Shown: one piece after another, positions 54,825-63,499 of the stretch
How positions within the stretch are numbered: position 1 is the first letter of the stretch
Layout: the number at the start of each line of letters is the position of its first letter
Assembly (NCBI GenBank): GCA_031423015.1
Contig: JANPER010000135.1
Span: forward strand, 27,496-91,495
Source: DATGPD01 sp031423015
GTDB taxonomy: Bacteria; Planctomycetota; UBA1135; UBA2386
Length of the DNA stretch: 64,000 bases
Direction of reading: 5' to 3'
Notes under the pieces: generated by a model
What the model was told of the DNA's origin: nothing
What the model saw: the letters and a program-made list of their open reading frames with translations, nothing else
Databases searched by the model: none
Translations under genes and position numbers: made by a program

Positions 54825-55082
54825 TCACAGCCGACTGTGGCTGCCATCGCAATACGGCGGGTTGTTGGTCCGGCCACAGGCGCACCACACCACCGTGGTC
54901 GGCTCCGCCAACACGATCTTCACTGGCGTGATCGCGGAACTCCGGTGCGTGCCGTTGCAGAGTGGGTAGGTCACGCTCTGGAGGCACCGACACCACGCAT
55001 GTTTGCCGGCGTCGCAGCGTTGTACGAACGGGCCGCGCTGCGGCTTGCCGGGAGGTGGCAGGTCAGGAGGTTGGCCCGTCAT
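54825..55082 (-). CDS. CDGSH-type iron-sulfur protein
   Basis: 85 residues with two CDGSH-like 2Fe-2S sites: WCRCLQSVTYPLCNGTH (C-x-C...C-x-G-T-H) and WCACGRTNNPPYCDGSH (C-x-C...C-D-G-S-H), each giving the Cys3-His ligand set of mitoNEET-like proteins. Two sites on one short chain is the bacterial miner2-type arrangement. Its ATG overlaps the lexA stop by four bases, which suggests SOS-linked or at least lexA-coupled expression. Confidence 0.88.
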   Translation of the reverse strand: MTGQPPDLPPPGKPQRGPFVQRCDAGKHAWCRCLQSVTYPLCNGTHRSSAITPVKIVLAEPTTVVWCACGRTNNPPYCDGSHSRL

Positions 55083-55702
55083 CGAAAGCGTCGGACGACG
55101 CCGCGCACGATGCCACGAACCTCGACCGAACGGCAGTAGATCGGCGCGAGAGTCGCGTTCGCGGGCTGAAGGCGCACGCCTCCATCTGGCTCACGAAAGA
55201 AGCGCTTGAGCGTCGCCTCTTCGTCGCTGAGGACGGCAACGACGATGTCGCCGTTGCGCGGCGTCTTCTTGTTCTCGACGACCACCAGGTCGCCGTCCGC
55301 GATGTGGTCCTCGATCATCGAGTTGCCGCGGACCTCTAACAGATAGAAGTTGTCACCCGTCGGGATGATGTCGGTCAACGCCACCTCCTCCCGATCCTCG
55401 ATCGCCTCGATGGGATGGCCCGCGCGGATGCGGCCGAGCAGCGGCAGCGACGGTGCGTGATCTACCTTGTCGTCAGCATCCGGGTCGAACACTACGGCTA
55501 CAGCACGCGACCTGCCGGGCGTACGAACCACGGCCCCTTTCGATTCGAGTTGGCGAACGTGCTCGTGAATCGTGATGCGATTCACGCCGAGCGCGCTCGA
55601 CGCTTCATCGAGCGTGGGCGAGATGCCGTGCTGTCGATGGTAGTCGCGAAAGAAGCGCAGCACCGCTACCTGTCGCTCGGTCAACATGATGGGCATGGAC
55701 AT
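55079..55702 (-). CDS. lexA: LexA repressor
   Basis: 207 residues. The N-terminal winged helix (ISPTLDEASSALGVNRITIHEHVRQLESKG) binds SOS operators. The C-terminal half is the self-cleaving peptidase: cleavage bond Ala-Gly in GRIRAGHP, Ser in GNSMIEDHI and Lys in EATLKRFF. RecA filaments should trigger cleavage and derepression. No familiar SOS box stands out in the 76-bp upstream gap; ACGAC repeated 7 bases apart in the gap is a weak operator candidate. In-frame ATG codons two and five positions on are alternative starts. Confidence 0.93.
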   Translation of the reverse strand: MSMPIMLTERQVAVLRFFRDYHRQHGISPTLDEASSALGVNRITIHEHVRQLESKGAVVRTPGRSRAVAVVFDPDADDKVDHAPSLPLLGRIRAGHPIEAIEDREEVALTDIIPTGDNFYLLEVRGNSMIEDHIADGDLVVVENKKTPRNGDIVVAVLSDEEATLKRFFREPDGGVRLQPANATLAPIYCRSVEVRGIVRGVVRRFR

Positions 55703-55778
55703 GCGTCTGTTTACGATGCTGGTATCCGTGTTGTCGTAGGGACCGTCGTAAGGATGGTCGTCACAAGCGAGTGAAGGC

Positions 55779-56147
55779 TCAGAAGAGCAGCGCCGCGACC
55801 ATGAAGCAGGTCGTCACCAGCGTCACACCGAACACCCCCTGTCGTTCGTTGCCGAGGGGCTGTGCTGGAGCCGGCACCCGAGGCCGCTCGACCACGATCC
55901 GACTGGAGCTTGCCTGGCTGCCTGCCGCGGCGGTGGTCAACTGCGGTGTGGCGGCGCCCGCGTTTCGTACGCGGAGACCGTGTCGCCATACCCACGGGCC
56001 GCTGGTGGCGGCAGCTGGAGTGGGACGACTGCGCCACGGCGTCAGGCTCTGGGGGTCGCGGCCGCCCACAGGCCGAGTTACAGGCCGAGGGGCGGAGTCG
56101 AAGAGGCTGAGCTGAATCACGAGTCGGTGGGGGGTTTGCGTCTTCAC
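55779..56147 (-). CDS. tail-anchored protein of unknown function
   Basis: 122 residues from GTG 56147: TPHRLVIQLSLFDSAPRP, then a Pro/Ala/Arg-rich middle and a C-terminal hydrophobic helix (GVFGVTLVTTCFMVAALLF) predicting a tail anchor. A longer start at 56237 exists, but that stretch is AT-rich and promoter-like. It precedes lexA on the same strand by 76 bp. Weakly supported, as the opposite strand is also open here. Confidence 0.45.
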   Translation of the reverse strand: MKTQTPHRLVIQLSLFDSAPRPVTRPVGGRDPQSLTPWRSRPTPAAATSGPWVWRHGLRVRNAGAATPQLTTAAAGSQASSSRIVVERPRVPAPAQPLGNERQGVFGVTLVTTCFMVAALLF

Positions 56148-56448
56148 GGTAGGGATCCGTTCGGTTGAAGTTTGGGAAACGTTAGCCAAACGAAACGCTG
56201 ACGCAAGCGAGTAGTACAAAAGCCTAACAGAAGTCATAAAATAAGGATGCTAGATGGTTTGAGGAAGTTGTCATCGGCGAACAGCGAGCTCTGTGGCGGG
56301 CCTTGGTCGGCGTCGGGCACGGGAAAGGCGGCGCGCGCCGGCTCTCGGCGCGGACGCATGCACGGGCGATTGGCGCCGTTTCTTCTCAACGGCCAAGTGC
56401 AGCCAGGAGGCAAAGCTGCGGGGGCTTTCGCTATGAGTTCTCCACGTC
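56148..56448. promoter_or_regulatory. AT-rich divergent upstream region
   Basis: About 300 bases without a supported gene, between the tail-anchored protein and the kinase/FGE gene. The part around 56170-56245 is markedly AT-rich for this window and contains an inverted repeat (GTTTGG...CCAAAC at 56171-56192) that could be an operator. Confidence 0.35.
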
Positions 56449-59400
56449 ATGGATGCCGCGCGCTACCAGCAGGTGAAGTCGATCTTTCAGGACCTGCTCG
56501 AACAGCCCGCTGCGGCGCGCGACGCGCTCCTGCGTGCGCGCTGCGCCGGCGATCTCGAACTGCGCAAGCAGGTGGAAGCGTTGTTCGCGAGTCATGATCA
56601 TGCGCCCGACTTCCTGTCGGAGCCGGCCATGAAGGTGAAGGTGAGCGATCTGGTGCAGAAGCCGCCCAACACCAGCATCCCGCCTGCTGCGCCGTCGCCT
56701 GCCGTGCCGTTGTCGAGTGGCGCGAAGGTCGATGACGAACGCGTCGTCGGTCCGTATCGACTGCTCGAAGTGCTCGGCGAAGGCGGCATGGGCACGGTCT
56801 ACAAGGCTGAGCAGACCCACCCAGTTCGCCGTCTCGTTGCGCTCAAGCTGATCAAGCTGGGAATGGACACACGCGAGGTGATCGCGCGTTTCGAGGCCGA
56901 ACGTCAAGCGTTGGCGATGATGGACCACCAGTGCATTGCGCGTGTGCTCGATGCCGGTGCCACCGCCAACGGGCGGCCGTACTTCGTCATGGAATACGTG
57001 CCCGGCGTGCCGATCAACGAGCACGCTGATCGGCACAACCTCAACACCATGCAACGGCTGCACCTGTTCCTCGACGTGTGCGAGGCGGTGCACCACGCGC
57101 ACCAGCGGGCCGTCATCCACCGCGACCTCAAGCCCTCGAACATCCTGGTGATGTTCCAGAACGATCGCTCGGTGCCGAAGGTCATCGACTTCGGCATCGC
57201 CAAGGCCACCAACCACCACCTCACCGAGCGCACGGTCTTCACTGAGCAGGGTCGCATCATCGGTACGCCGGAGTACATGAGCCCGGAGCAGGCGGAGATG
57301 ACGGAGCAAGGCGTCGACACGCGCACCGACGTCTATTCCCTCGGCGTCATCCTTTACGAGTTGCTGGCCGGCGTGCTGCCGTTCACGCCGCAGGAGCTGC
57401 GGTCGCAGGGCTACGCTGGCTTGCAGAAGACCATCCGCGAGGTGGAGCCACCGCTGCCGAGCACGAAGATCACGACGCTGGGCACGGTGACGCCCGGCAA
57501 GATCGCGCAGTCGCGCAGCACCGACCTTCGTTCGCTGGTGCGCCAGCTGCGCGGTGACCTCGACTGGATCGTGATGAAGGCGATCGCCAAGTCGCGCACC
57601 GAGCGCTACGAGTCGGCGTTCGGTCTGGCGGAGGACATTCGGCGCTTCTTGCACGACGAGCCAGTGCTGGCCACGCGCCCCAGCGTCGGTTACCGCCTGT
57701 CGAAGTTCGTGCGCCGCAATCGTGTGGCAGTCGGCACGGGTGCAGCGATCATGGCCGCGCTGGGCACGGGCCTGGTGTTGGCGTTGCTCTCGTACCAGGA
57801 AGTCTCGCGCAAGGAGAGCGAAGTGAGCGCGGCGCTCGCAGTTGCGCAGGCCGAGAAGCTGCGCGCCGAAGAGGCTAGGCAGCTCGCCGAGACCAAGGAA
57901 GCCGAGGCGCGTGCCAACGAGCAGCGCGCGTTGGACAACGAAGAGAAGGCGAAGGCGAACCTCGCGCGTGCCACCGCCAGCGAGCAGCGCGAAGAGTCGA
58001 CCGCCAAGGAGAAGGAGCGCCAGGTGGAGGAGAACGAAGCCCTGGTCGCGCAGTCGTTCTTCGGCGAGATGGAGAGCGCCACGGCCGGCCTTTGGCCGAC
58101 CTACCCAGAACAGGTGCCAGCGTTCGAGCGTTGGATCGCCGACGTCGATGCCATGGTGGTGCGCCTTCCCAAGCTGCGCGTCGTGCGCGATCGCATCCGC
58201 GCCAGTGCGCGGCCGCTCACCGCCGCCGAGATCGACGCTGATCGCGCCACGCATCCGCGTCTCAACGACTTGCGTGTCGCCGAGGCCAAGCTGGTGGCCG
58301 GCAACCTGCCGCCCGACGAGAAGGCGCGGCTAGAAGCCGTCGTTGAGCCGCTGCGCGCCCAAGTCGAAACGCGGCGCACCTGGACGTTTGCCGATCGCGA
58401 CACAGCCTTGCGCCACGCGGTGATCGGCAAGCTGATCGATGGCGTCGAGAGCGCAAACGCAGCCGGCGGCAGTCTGCAGCAGATGCGCTGGCGCCTAGAA
58501 GAAGCGCGCACCCTGGGCGCCCGTTCGATCGACGCGCATCAGGCGGCGTGGCAAGCGGCCGTCGAGGCTGTCGCCAGCAGCACCGCCTACGCCACGGCGG
58601 TCGGCAACGGCCTCCAGTTGGTACCCCAAATCGGTTTGCAGCCGCTGGGCGCCGACCCCCTCTCCGGTCTGCAGGAGTTTGCCCACCTTCAATCCGGCTC
58701 GGCACCGACGCGCGATGCTGCCGGCAAGCTCGCGTTCGACAAGGACAGCGCGATTGTGTTCGTGCTGTTGCCCGGCGGCACCTTCAAGATGGGAGCGGCC
58801 GGCCGCGGCGACGCCAACGTCGACCCCGCGGCCTACGACCACGAAGCCCCAGTGCATGCGGTCACGCTGGCGCCCTTCTTCGTCAGCAAGTACGAGTTCA
58901 CGCAGGCGCAATGGCAACGTTGGACGGGCAAGAACCCGAGCGACTACGTCGTCGGCCGGGTAGTCGGCGGCCAACAGACCATCGATCCAACCAACCCAGT
59001 CGAGACCATCACCTGGAACGAAGCCGTTGATGTGTTGCGACAACTCGATCTCGAGCTGCCCACCGAAGCCCAATGGGAGTTCGCGGCGCGCGGCGGCAAG
59101 ACGACGATCTGGATCAACGGCGACGCCGCGATCTCACTGCAAGGCTGCGCCAACCTGTCGGCATCCGACTCGCCGTCGGATTGGTTGCGCGAGACATCGT
59201 TCGCCGATGGGTTCTTGGTGCATGCGCCAGCGACTGCCGTGGCTGGGAACGCCTTTGGTTTGCACCACGTGCTCGGTAACCTCAGCGAGTGGTGTCGAGA
59301 CTCCTACGGCGGTTACTCGAGCCCGGTCTTCGAGGGTGATGGTGAGCGTGCAGTCGAGCGCTCGCTGCAGCGCGTCCATCGCGGCGGCAGCTATCGGTCC

Positions 59401-59508
59401 ACTGCGGACGAGTGTCGCATCACCGCGCGCGACTACAGCCCCGCCGACGCGCGGAGCGAACGGCGCGGCGCGCGCCCCGTGCGCCGCCTCGACACCCGCA
59501 AGCGCTGA
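56449..59508 (+). CDS. membrane Ser/Thr kinase fused to a formylglycine-enzyme-like domain
   Basis: 1,019 residues. Kinase at about 100-400: LGEGGMGTVYKAEQ, VALKLIKLGMD, VIHRDLKPSN (about 222), DFGIAKA, YMSPEQ. One membrane helix follows (about 425-448), then a coiled coil of about 90 Glu/Lys/Ala-rich residues and a long helical outer region. The C-terminal 240 residues are FGE-sulfatase/SUMF1-like: VFVLLPGGTFKMGA, HAVTLAPFFVSKYEFTQAQWQRWTG, LPTEAQWEFAARGG, VLGNLSEWCRDSYGG and VHRGGSYR. Only one Cys lies where two catalytic ones are expected, so the domain is probably a ligand-binding sensor rather than an enzyme. First of a three-gene run ending with an FHA protease. Confidence 0.92.
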   Translation: MDAARYQQVKSIFQDLLEQPAAARDALLRARCAGDLELRKQVEALFASHDHAPDFLSEPAMKVKVSDLVQKPPNTSIPPAAPSPAVPLSSGAKVDDERVVGPYRLLEVLGEGGMGTVYKAEQTHPVRRLVALKLIKLGMDTREVIARFEAERQALAMMDHQCIARVLDAGATANGRPYFVMEYVPGVPINEHADRHNLNTMQRLHLFLDVCEAVHHAHQRAVIHRDLKPSNILVMFQNDRSVPKVIDFGIAKATNHHLTERTVFTEQGRIIGTPEYMSPEQAEMTEQGVDTRTDVYSLGVILYELLAGVLPFTPQELRSQGYAGLQKTIREVEPPLPSTKITTLGTVTPGKIAQSRSTDLRSLVRQLRGDLDWIVMKAIAKSRTERYESAFGLAEDIRRFLHDEPVLATRPSVGYRLSKFVRRNRVAVGTGAAIMAALGTGLVLALLSYQEVSRKESEVSAALAVAQAEKLRAEEARQLAETKEAEARANEQRALDNEEKAKANLARATASEQREESTAKEKERQVEENEALVAQSFFGEMESATAGLWPTYPEQVPAFERWIADVDAMVVRLPKLRVVRDRIRASARPLTAAEIDADRATHPRLNDLRVAEAKLVAGNLPPDEKARLEAVVEPLRAQVETRRTWTFADRDTALRHAVIGKLIDGVESANAAGGSLQQMRWRLEEARTLGARSIDAHQAAWQAAVEAVASSTAYATAVGNGLQLVPQIGLQPLGADPLSGLQEFAHLQSGSAPTRDAAGKLAFDKDSAIVFVLLPGGTFKMGAAGRGDANVDPAAYDHEAPVHAVTLAPFFVSKYEFTQAQWQRWTGKNPSDYVVGRVVGGQQTIDPTNPVETITWNEAVDVLRQLDLELPTEAQWEFAARGGKTTIWINGDAAISLQGCANLSASDSPSDWLRETSFADGFLVHAPATAVAGNAFGLHHVLGNLSEWCRDSYGGYSSPVFEGDGERAVERSLQRVHRGGSYRSTADECRITARDYSPADARSERRGARPVRRLDTRKR

Positions 59509-59548
59509 TCGAACGGCTCGACGCGTCGACCGCGCGCGACCTGAGCTG

Positions 59549-59818
59549 ATGTGGCTTGCCGTCGCCTGCATGGCGTTGGCGCCGGTCGTGGGCCAGGGCT
59601 GGCCGATCGGCAGCGATGCGCTCCGTTTGCAGACCTTACGGAACCATCGCCCCCAGACTCTGCTCGACGTGGTAGACCGGGCGTTGCGCGCCGAGCCGCC
59701 GTCACCGGGCTCGCCCTTCCAAGGAAACAGCGCGGCTGCTGCCTTGGAGGACATTTCTGGGCGATCGCCCGTGCGACCGCCGAGCCATCCGGGCGCAGAG
59801 CTATCATCCAGCCCGTGA
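59549..59818 (+). CDS. small exported protein in the kinase/protease operon
   Basis: 89 residues with a signal peptide (MWLAVACMALAPVVGQGW) followed by IGSDALRLQTLRNHRPQTLLDVVDRALRAEPPSPGSPFQGN and a Ser/Pro-rich end. It lies 40 bp after the kinase/FGE gene, and its TGA overlaps the GTG of the FHA protease by four bases, which supports it being translated. No family recognised. Confidence 0.55.
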   Translation: MWLAVACMALAPVVGQGWPIGSDALRLQTLRNHRPQTLLDVVDRALRAEPPSPGSPFQGNSAAAALEDISGRSPVRPPSHPGAELSSSP

Positions 59819-61416
59819 CGGATGCCGCTCTCGGACACGTGTTCTACCTGAAGCCTGTGCACGTGGCCGGTCTGCCCGAACGCATCGAGATCAAGCTGGG
59901 GGAGCTGACCATCGGGCGCGCGGCGTCGAATGGCGTGGTCATCCAGGCAGATCACTTCCCGCAGGTGTCAGCGCACCATGTGCGCCTCACGGCGAAGCAG
60001 TCGGCGGCTGGACAATCGGCGGCGGATTCGACCGAAGTCCTGCTGGAAGACCTCGGCTCGCGCAACGGCACCTACGTCAACGGCAACCGGGTCGAACGTC
60101 AGTCGCTGCGCGACGGCGACTTCGTGCAGCTCGGAGCGCAAGGGCCGCAGTTCGTGTTCGAGTTGCCGGGCGGTGCGTCCGCCACCGTGCTGGTCGAGGC
60201 GGGCGGCGCGGCGGCGATGCGATCGGATCCGAGTCAGACCACATTGGTGCGGCTCAAGCGTGCCCTCGGCATTCCTGAGCACTCGAGTGTCGCGCAGTTC
60301 ATGCAGACTGAACGGCGTGGTCGCAAGCTGGTTTGGGTCGCGGTGGTGGTCGTACTAGCGGCCGTGATCGTGGTCGCCGTCGCGACCTCGCGCGGGCGCG
60401 ACGAACTGTCTCGTCTCGAACGCCTCAACACCGAGTTGCAGGGCCAACTCGCTCTTGCGTCGCGGGCATTCGAGGAACAGCGCGACACGTGGGACGCGCA
60501 GAAGGAACGTCTCGAGCAAGAGCGCGCCGGGCTCATGCAGCGCATCCAGAACGTCGTCGACCAGGAGCAGACGTCATCGACCGAAGTGGCACGCTTGCGC
60601 GACTCGCTCGACGCCACCAACCGCTCGCTCGAACGCTTCAATCCGGTGAACGTCGAGCAGGCACGACTCGCTGGCGTCGGTCGCGTGCAACGTGCCGTTG
60701 TCTTCGTCGAGACCAAGGTGCAGTTTCGCAGCACCAAGACCAAGTTGCTGTTGCGACAGAAGGACAATGCCGAGGCGGAAGACTCGGTGACCTTCGACGA
60801 GAGTGCCGCCGTGCTCGAGCGCGAGAGTTGCGGCTCCGGGTTCTGTATCAGCGTCGACGGTTTCATCATCACCAATGCGCACGTGGTGCGGCCGAACGGC
60901 TACGACGCGGCCATCGAGGTCGGCGCCGACGAGACCCTGCAGTCCGAAGTCGTGTACGCCGTCGTATTTTCGGGCAGCGATCACCGACACTCGGCGCAAG
61001 TCGTGCGCGTCCTACACGACGGCGACGACGACCTCGCGCTGCTGCGCATCGAGCCGTTCGCCGGCATGCCGCACCTCGATGCCTTCAGCACCGATGCGGC
61101 GACGCCGGCGCCTGGGGCCGAGGTCTACCTGCACGGTTTCCCCCTGGGCAAGATGGCGATCCAAGAAGGCGACCGGGTCATCGCCTCGACCTTCCGTGGG
61201 ATTCTCAGTCGGTCGGTGTCAGTTTGGTTGCAGGTCGACGCGGCTGTTCATCCTGGCAACAGTGGTGGACCTCTCACCGATGGGTCGGGGCGCGTGATTG
61301 GCGTGGTTTGCCGCGTGCAGCGCATTCCCGAGGGCCCACTCGCCCCTGACATGGGGTACGCGATTCCGATTGCGGCTGTCGGCCGCCTTTGGCCCTTGCC
61401 GCCCGAGAGCAAGTGA
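59815..61416 (+). CDS. membrane FHA-domain trypsin-like (S1C/HtrA-like) protease
   Basis: 533 residues. An FHA domain (about 20-105: LTIGRAASNGVVIQADHFPQVSAHHVRLT, then LEDLGSRNGTYVNGNRV) for binding phosphothreonine, one membrane helix (about 171-191), a coiled coil, and a trypsin-fold protease (about 330-530) with FIITNAHVV (His), DDDLALLRI (Asp) and PGNSGGPL (Ser). No PDZ domain. Placed after a membrane kinase, it suggests a circuit in which kinase phosphorylation recruits the cytoplasmic FHA domain and controls proteolysis outside. TATCAT ends 7 bases before the GTG. Confidence 0.9.
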   Translation: MTDAALGHVFYLKPVHVAGLPERIEIKLGELTIGRAASNGVVIQADHFPQVSAHHVRLTAKQSAAGQSAADSTEVLLEDLGSRNGTYVNGNRVERQSLRDGDFVQLGAQGPQFVFELPGGASATVLVEAGGAAAMRSDPSQTTLVRLKRALGIPEHSSVAQFMQTERRGRKLVWVAVVVVLAAVIVVAVATSRGRDELSRLERLNTELQGQLALASRAFEEQRDTWDAQKERLEQERAGLMQRIQNVVDQEQTSSTEVARLRDSLDATNRSLERFNPVNVEQARLAGVGRVQRAVVFVETKVQFRSTKTKLLLRQKDNAEAEDSVTFDESAAVLERESCGSGFCISVDGFIITNAHVVRPNGYDAAIEVGADETLQSEVVYAVVFSGSDHRHSAQVVRVLHDGDDDLALLRIEPFAGMPHLDAFSTDAATPAPGAEVYLHGFPLGKMAIQEGDRVIASTFRGILSRSVSVWLQVDAAVHPGNSGGPLTDGSGRVIGVVCRVQRIPEGPLAPDMGYAIPIAAVGRLWPLPPESK

Positions 61417-61578
61417 GGGGCTCGAAGAGTCGACTGTAAGCAGCAAGGGGTAAGTTACTTAGGCGGCATCTGAGCCACTCGGTTGGCGGCGGCGAGAACC
61501 CTGGGGAACGGCTGCCAAGGCAGGACGGAGAAATCTTCCGTTTCGCTGCGAGTTGGCATGGAGCGATCGAGAACCCTA

Positions 61579-62169
61579 ATGCCCGTCGACAGCACGTCGC
61601 GACCCGCACATCGACGACCACCTATCGTGCCGCTTCGTGTCACGTTTGCCCTTGCCGAAGACCACGCCCTCGTACGGCGCGGGCTTTGCGTGTTGCGTGG
61701 GCTCGCCGACCAGGTCGATGCCGGTTTGCGGTTTCCCGCCGCCCCGGTCGCAGCGGTCGCAGGTTTCTTGCGCGAGTTCGCCGAGCATCAGCACCATCGG
61801 AAAGAAGAGAGTCTCCTGCTGGCAACGCTGGCGGCGCACGGCGCCGACGAGGCCGCTGAGGGCGTTGGTGTACTGTTGCGTGATCACGAAGAAACGCGCG
61901 AGCTGCTGTACACGCTGACCCTGTTCTGGGAGCCGACGCATGCGCTGACCGCCGAGGAGAGTACGGCGTTCGTGCAGGTCGCACGCACCTATGCCGATCG
62001 GCTCGAACGACACATGGCGCTCGAAGAGACGCGCTTCTTTCCTCTCGCCGATCGTGTGATCCCGGGTGATGAGCAGATCGACTTGGCGGCGCAGTTCGTC
62101 AGCGTCGACGTCGGTCGACGCACGCGGTCGCAGTGGGCCGAGGTGATCGTCGCGCTCGAGAACGCTTGA
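61579..62169 (+). CDS. hemerythrin-like (HHE) domain protein
   Basis: 196 residues forming a four-helix HHE bundle: a helix with ALAEDHALVRRGLCVLRGLADQV, then FAEHQHHRKEESLLLATL, LLRDHEETRELLYTL and ADRLERHMALEETRFFPLADRVI. The His and Glu residues in H...HxxxE...H...HxxxE positions match a di-iron site for oxygen or redox sensing or for iron handling. ATG at 61579 is used; 61558 would add seven residues. It is followed by the nested mobile elements. Confidence 0.82.
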   Translation: MPVDSTSRPAHRRPPIVPLRVTFALAEDHALVRRGLCVLRGLADQVDAGLRFPAAPVAAVAGFLREFAEHQHHRKEESLLLATLAAHGADEAAEGVGVLLRDHEETRELLYTLTLFWEPTHALTAEESTAFVQVARTYADRLERHMALEETRFFPLADRVIPGDEQIDLAAQFVSVDVGRRTRSQWAEVIVALENA

Positions 62170-62193
62170 CAGGAATCGTCGTTCGTGACTGAG

Positions 62194-62560
62194 AGCGCGA
62201 GCAGAAATCAACCCGCCATAGACGCCCGGCGCCCATCAGGCGCCGAGGAGGGGGAGGCCGCGTGTCGCGGCCGGCGTGGGGGAGGGTCCGCCTCCCCCAC
62301 CAGCAAGGAACTCAGCGCGGCAGAGCCGCAACTAACGAGACGCGAGGGCGGCTGCATGAACGGCTCTGCCGCGAGTCGTGTGCCGGAAGACGTAAGCCCT
62401 AAGTCCCAGACCGCTGCCAACCAGTCTGACCGCCTGTCCGCGTTCTGGACTTACGGCTAACAACTTACGGCTCATGACTTTCCACAGCCGAAGCATCTTC
62501 GCGCTTCGCGAAGATGTTTCGGCTGTGGAACTCAGAGCCTGAGCAATTGTTGCTCAGGCT
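62194..62560. mobile_element. palindromic element A1, containing an inserted element B1
   Basis: Perfect CTGAG direct repeats flank it (62189-62193, 62561-62565). Inside are several hairpins (GGCGCC...GGCGCC, GGCCGCG...CGCGGCC, GGGGGAGG...CCTCCCCC, and a terminal AGAGCCTGAGCA stem). Without B1 and one CTCAG copy it is 147 bp, exactly the length of the homologous element A2 at 63789-63935. Confidence 0.85.
62316..62530. mobile_element. 215-bp palindrome-rich element, copy B1
   Basis: Inserted in element A1 with perfect CTCAG duplications (62311-62315 and 62531-62535); A2 keeps the empty single CTCAG. Inverted relative to copy B2. It holds no gene. Confidence 0.85.
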
Positions 62561-62603
62561 CTGAGCGTTGGCGCGTACGAAGAAGCGCGCTACCCTGCGA
62601 GGC

Positions 62604-63227
62604 ATGGTGCTCCGGCTCGATCGCGCGCTCGTCTTCTTGGATCTTGAGACCACGGGCCTCGACATCGACAAGGACCGCATCGTCGAAATCGGCTTGGTGC
62701 GCATGGAGACGGACGGCACGCGCAAACAGCTGGTCGAACGCGTCGACCCGGGCATCGACATCCCCGAGCAGGCGACCAAGGTGCACGGCATTCGCACCGA
62801 GGAAGTGCGTGGCTTGTTCGGGCGGCCCAAGCTCGCCAAGGTGGCGCCCCGCCTGTTGGCGTTCATGGCCGACGCCGACCTCGCTGGCTTTAACTCGATG
62901 AACTACGACCTGCCGTTGTTCGCGCGCGAGTGTGTGCGACACCAGATCAACTTTTCGTGCGCGGACCGCCAGCAGGTCGACGCCAAGATCATCTTCAACG
63001 TCAAGGAGACGTCATGGGATCGCTTCTTGATGGGGCCCCGCAACCTCACCGCGGCGTTGCGCCACTACTGCGGTCGTGAGCTCGAAGGCGCTCACTCGGC
63101 GGCGGCAGATGCCGACGCCAGCGTCGACGTGTTGTTGGCGCAACTCGCGCGCTATCCAGACTTGCCGCGCGAAGTGGCTGGCCTGCACGAGTTCTGCGTG
63201 CGCGCGCGACAGATGGCCGAGACGTGA
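62604..63227 (+). CDS. DnaQ-like 3'-5' exonuclease
   Basis: 207 residues of the DEDDh exonuclease family: FLDLETTGLDIDKDRIVEIG (Exo I, Asp and Glu), the VHGIRTEEV segment, LAGFNSMNYDLPLFARE (Exo II, Asp) and ELEGAHSAAADADASVDVL (Exo III with His and Asp). It resembles stand-alone PolC/DnaQ-type nucleases used in repair or RNA processing. ATG at 62604, with TACCCT ending 7 bases before it, is preferred over 62568, which lies close to element A1. Confidence 0.9.
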   Translation: MVLRLDRALVFLDLETTGLDIDKDRIVEIGLVRMETDGTRKQLVERVDPGIDIPEQATKVHGIRTEEVRGLFGRPKLAKVAPRLLAFMADADLAGFNSMNYDLPLFARECVRHQINFSCADRQQVDAKIIFNVKETSWDRFLMGPRNLTAALRHYCGRELEGAHSAAADADASVDVLLAQLARYPDLPREVAGLHEFCVRARQMAET

Positions 63228-63463
63228 GAGGCGCTGTGAGCCTGAGGCGTGCGAAAGCGCGCGCGAGTTACCCAGGTTGACGTTGCGACTAGACGGTGAC
63301 GGCTGCGTCCCCCCGGCCGAAGTCGACACCGACTACGACGCCTTCATCCAGCAGCTCCGCGCCGATCCGCACCCGGCTGACGGCCAACCGTCCGCCGCGG
63401 TCAGGCGCACAGCTGCGCCGGGCCGGGGCGGTGCAAGGGCGGTGTGGGGGCAGCTTCGGGTGT

Positions 63464-63490
63464 TTGCCAGGCTGGCATCTTGGCTAGACT
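63464..63490 (+). promoter_or_regulatory. putative promoter of the ACP gene
   Basis: TTGCCA (63464-63469) and TAGACT (63485-63490), 15 bases apart, with the ATG 9 bases further on. The same -10-like hexamer and short distance occur at the sigma factor gene. The rest of 63228-63463 holds no supported gene. Confidence 0.35.
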
Positions 63491-63499
63491 CCGTCCGTA

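Noticed and set aside
54836..55139. Plus-strand frame over the CDGSH gene
   Set aside because: The minus strand encodes two perfect CDGSH motifs and overlaps lexA by four bases, so the plus frame is a shadow.
56171..56192. GTTTGG...CCAAAC inverted repeat as a LexA operator
   Set aside because: It does not resemble a known SOS box and lies about 470 bp from lexA. It is kept only as a generic possible operator.
62185..62566. CRISPR array or integron attC cluster suggested by repeated hairpins
   Set aside because: Repeats are not regularly spaced, no cas or integrase genes are near, and the pattern is fully explained by nested elements with 5-bp duplications.
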